The notes under the pieces were generated by a model. That model saw only the letters and a list, made by a program, of their open reading frames with translations, was not told where the DNA came from and did no database searches. A stretch of 64,000 nt of DNA from Bacillus manliponensis (GTDB lineage: Bacteria; Bacillota; Bacilli; Bacillales; Bacillaceae_G). Every line of letters starts with the position of its first letter. The stretch's first letter is position 1. Shown here piece after piece: positions 63,181-64,000 of the stretch. Where the stretch lies: contig NZ_JOTN01000010.1 in the NCBI RefSeq assembly GCF_000712595.1, positions 97,601 through 161,600 of the forward strand, read 5' to 3'. The position numbers and the translations under genes were made by a program.

Positions 63181-63946
63181 AAAACGAAAGAAGAAAAAGC
63201 GCGAAGAACATATTGATGAAACATGGCTTCTTCCGTATTCGGACATGCTCACTTTATTGTTTGCTCTTTTTATCGTTTTATTTGCGATGAGCTCAATTGA
63301 TGCACAGAAATTTAAACAGATGGCAATTGCGATGAATGAGAGTTTTTCTGGTGGTACTGGGACAAAAGAGTTTTTAAGTGATGAAAAGCCAGTTGATGAG
63401 AAAGATTTATCTGGAGAAACGCCAGCACCTGAAAAGTCTAAAGAACAGCTAGAAGCAGAAGTCAAGCAGCGAGAGATGAATGAATTAAAAGAAGTGCAAC
63501 AAAGCATTGATCAATATATTGTTGATAAACAGTTATCCTCTTCGTTTCAAACAGAACTAACAGAGAGAGGATTAATGGTGACAATTTTAGATAATGCACT
63601 ATTTGATACAGGACAAGCAGAAGTGAAGTCAGAGTCACTTTCAATGGCAAATGAGATGGCTCAGTTATTAGTTGCCGCAGCACCACGTGAAATTACAGTT
63701 TCTGGTCACACTGATACAGTTCCGATTTCTAATTCAAGATTTACTTCGAACTGGGAGTTAAGTTCGCAGCGTGCATTGAATTTTATGCAAGTATTATTAC
63801 AAAACGGAGAATTAGACCCTAATAAATTTAGTGCAATTGCTTACGGCGAGCATCGTCCGGTAGCTTCAAATGATACACCGGAAGGAAAAGCGAAAAATAG
63901 GCGAGTAGAAGTATTTATTTTGCCGCTTCCGAGCAATGTAGAGTAA
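63170..63946 (+). CDS. motB: Flagellar motor stator protein MotB
   Basis: 258 residues. A basic N-terminal tail precedes one membrane segment with the ion-binding Asp25 (LLPYSDMLTLLFALFIVLF), then a plug and linker. The C-terminal OmpA-like peptidoglycan-binding domain has EITVSGHTDTVPI and NRRVEVFILPL. It anchors the stator to the wall. AGAAGGAGC before its ATG lies within motA. A perfect hairpin follows the stop. Confidence 0.93.
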   Translation: MRSKKRKKKKREEHIDETWLLPYSDMLTLLFALFIVLFAMSSIDAQKFKQMAIAMNESFSGGTGTKEFLSDEKPVDEKDLSGETPAPEKSKEQLEAEVKQREMNELKEVQQSIDQYIVDKQLSSSFQTELTERGLMVTILDNALFDTGQAEVKSESLSMANEMAQLLVAAAPREITVSGHTDTVPISNSRFTSNWELSSQRALNFMQVLLQNGELDPNKFSAIAYGEHRPVASNDTPEGKAKNRRVEVFILPLPSNVE

Positions 63947-63970
63947 AGGATGCCATGAGGCATCCTTTAC
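63943..63970 (+). terminator. Terminator after motB
   Basis: GTAAAGGATGCC and GGCATCCTTTAC form a perfect 12-bp stem overlapping the motB stop codon; the T-tract is short. Confidence 0.75.
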
Positions 63971-64000
63971 ATACTGTTGAAAAACAATCTAGTCAATAGA

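Overview
The window looks like a chromosomal segment of a Bacillus cereus group bacterium (B. cereus/anthracis/thuringiensis relatives). The evidence is low GC, strong AGGAGG-type ribosome sites, several TTG/GTG starts, T-box leaders, spore genes (sspI, SPOCS-domain proteins, a collagen-like exosporium-type protein), an isd haem locus with srtB, and at least four clear plus three degraded copies of a repeat matching what I remember as bcr1 (about 155 bp, TTTAT ends). No rRNA, tRNA, CRISPR array or intact insertion sequence was seen.

Layout. 1-2.4 kb: an ECF sigma factor (cut by the window edge), its DUF4179 anti-sigma protein and a TPR protein. 2.4-8.9 kb: two CPBP membrane proteases, sspI, an rRNA methyltransferase, then a Phe T-box with pheST. 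8.9-14.9 kb: two SPOCS-domain proteins with matching SigK-type promoters, a VOC protein, a second ECF/anti-sigma pair, an unknown 464-residue protein and a small gene with an in-frame amber codon behind a LexA-like operator. 14.9-25.2 kb: Asn T-box and asnS, rnhC, zapA, cvpA, polX, mutS2, an rluF-like gene and a histidine phosphatase. 25.3-27.0 kb: a brnQ-type transporter behind a T-box whose specifier reads best as Thr.

27.2-37.1 kb is the haem-iron locus: three Fur boxes, isdC, isdX1, a very large isdX2, isdE, isdF, an ATPase and srtB, with isdG convergent under its own Fur box. Secreted hemophores would take haem from haemoglobin, wall-anchored IsdC (fixed by SrtB) would relay it, the ABC system would import it and IsdG would open the ring. 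IsdX2 here has nine NEAT domains in 1446 residues, against five in the characterised B. anthracis protein. Two are almost identical and one is divergent at the haem-ligand position.

37.2-38.6 kb is an accessory patch: a SMI1/KNR4 (immunity-type) gene bracketed by inverted copies of a short repeat, ending at a truncated prolyl-4-hydroxylase-like remnant. 38.6-44.2 kb: ywbE, a small basic protein, and a two-component system followed by an ABC exporter cluster with a DUF4097 protein between two permeases. 44.3-48.3 kb: DinB, a Lys/Tyr-rich CotC-like protein, and a Fur-boxed fpuBA-type siderophore uptake pair. 48.7-57.8 kb: a collagen-like protein, lcfA and fadR-fadB-etfB-etfA with FadR operators at both promoters, trxA, uvrC and yslB. 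57.9-64 kb: sdhCAB, a ysmA-type thioesterase and motAB.

The strongest leads are the expanded IsdX2, the repeat-bracketed SMI1 cassette, the probable Thr-reading T-box before a brnQ homologue, and several sporulation or damage-type promoters on unrecognised genes. All calls come from reading the sequence; no database search was run.
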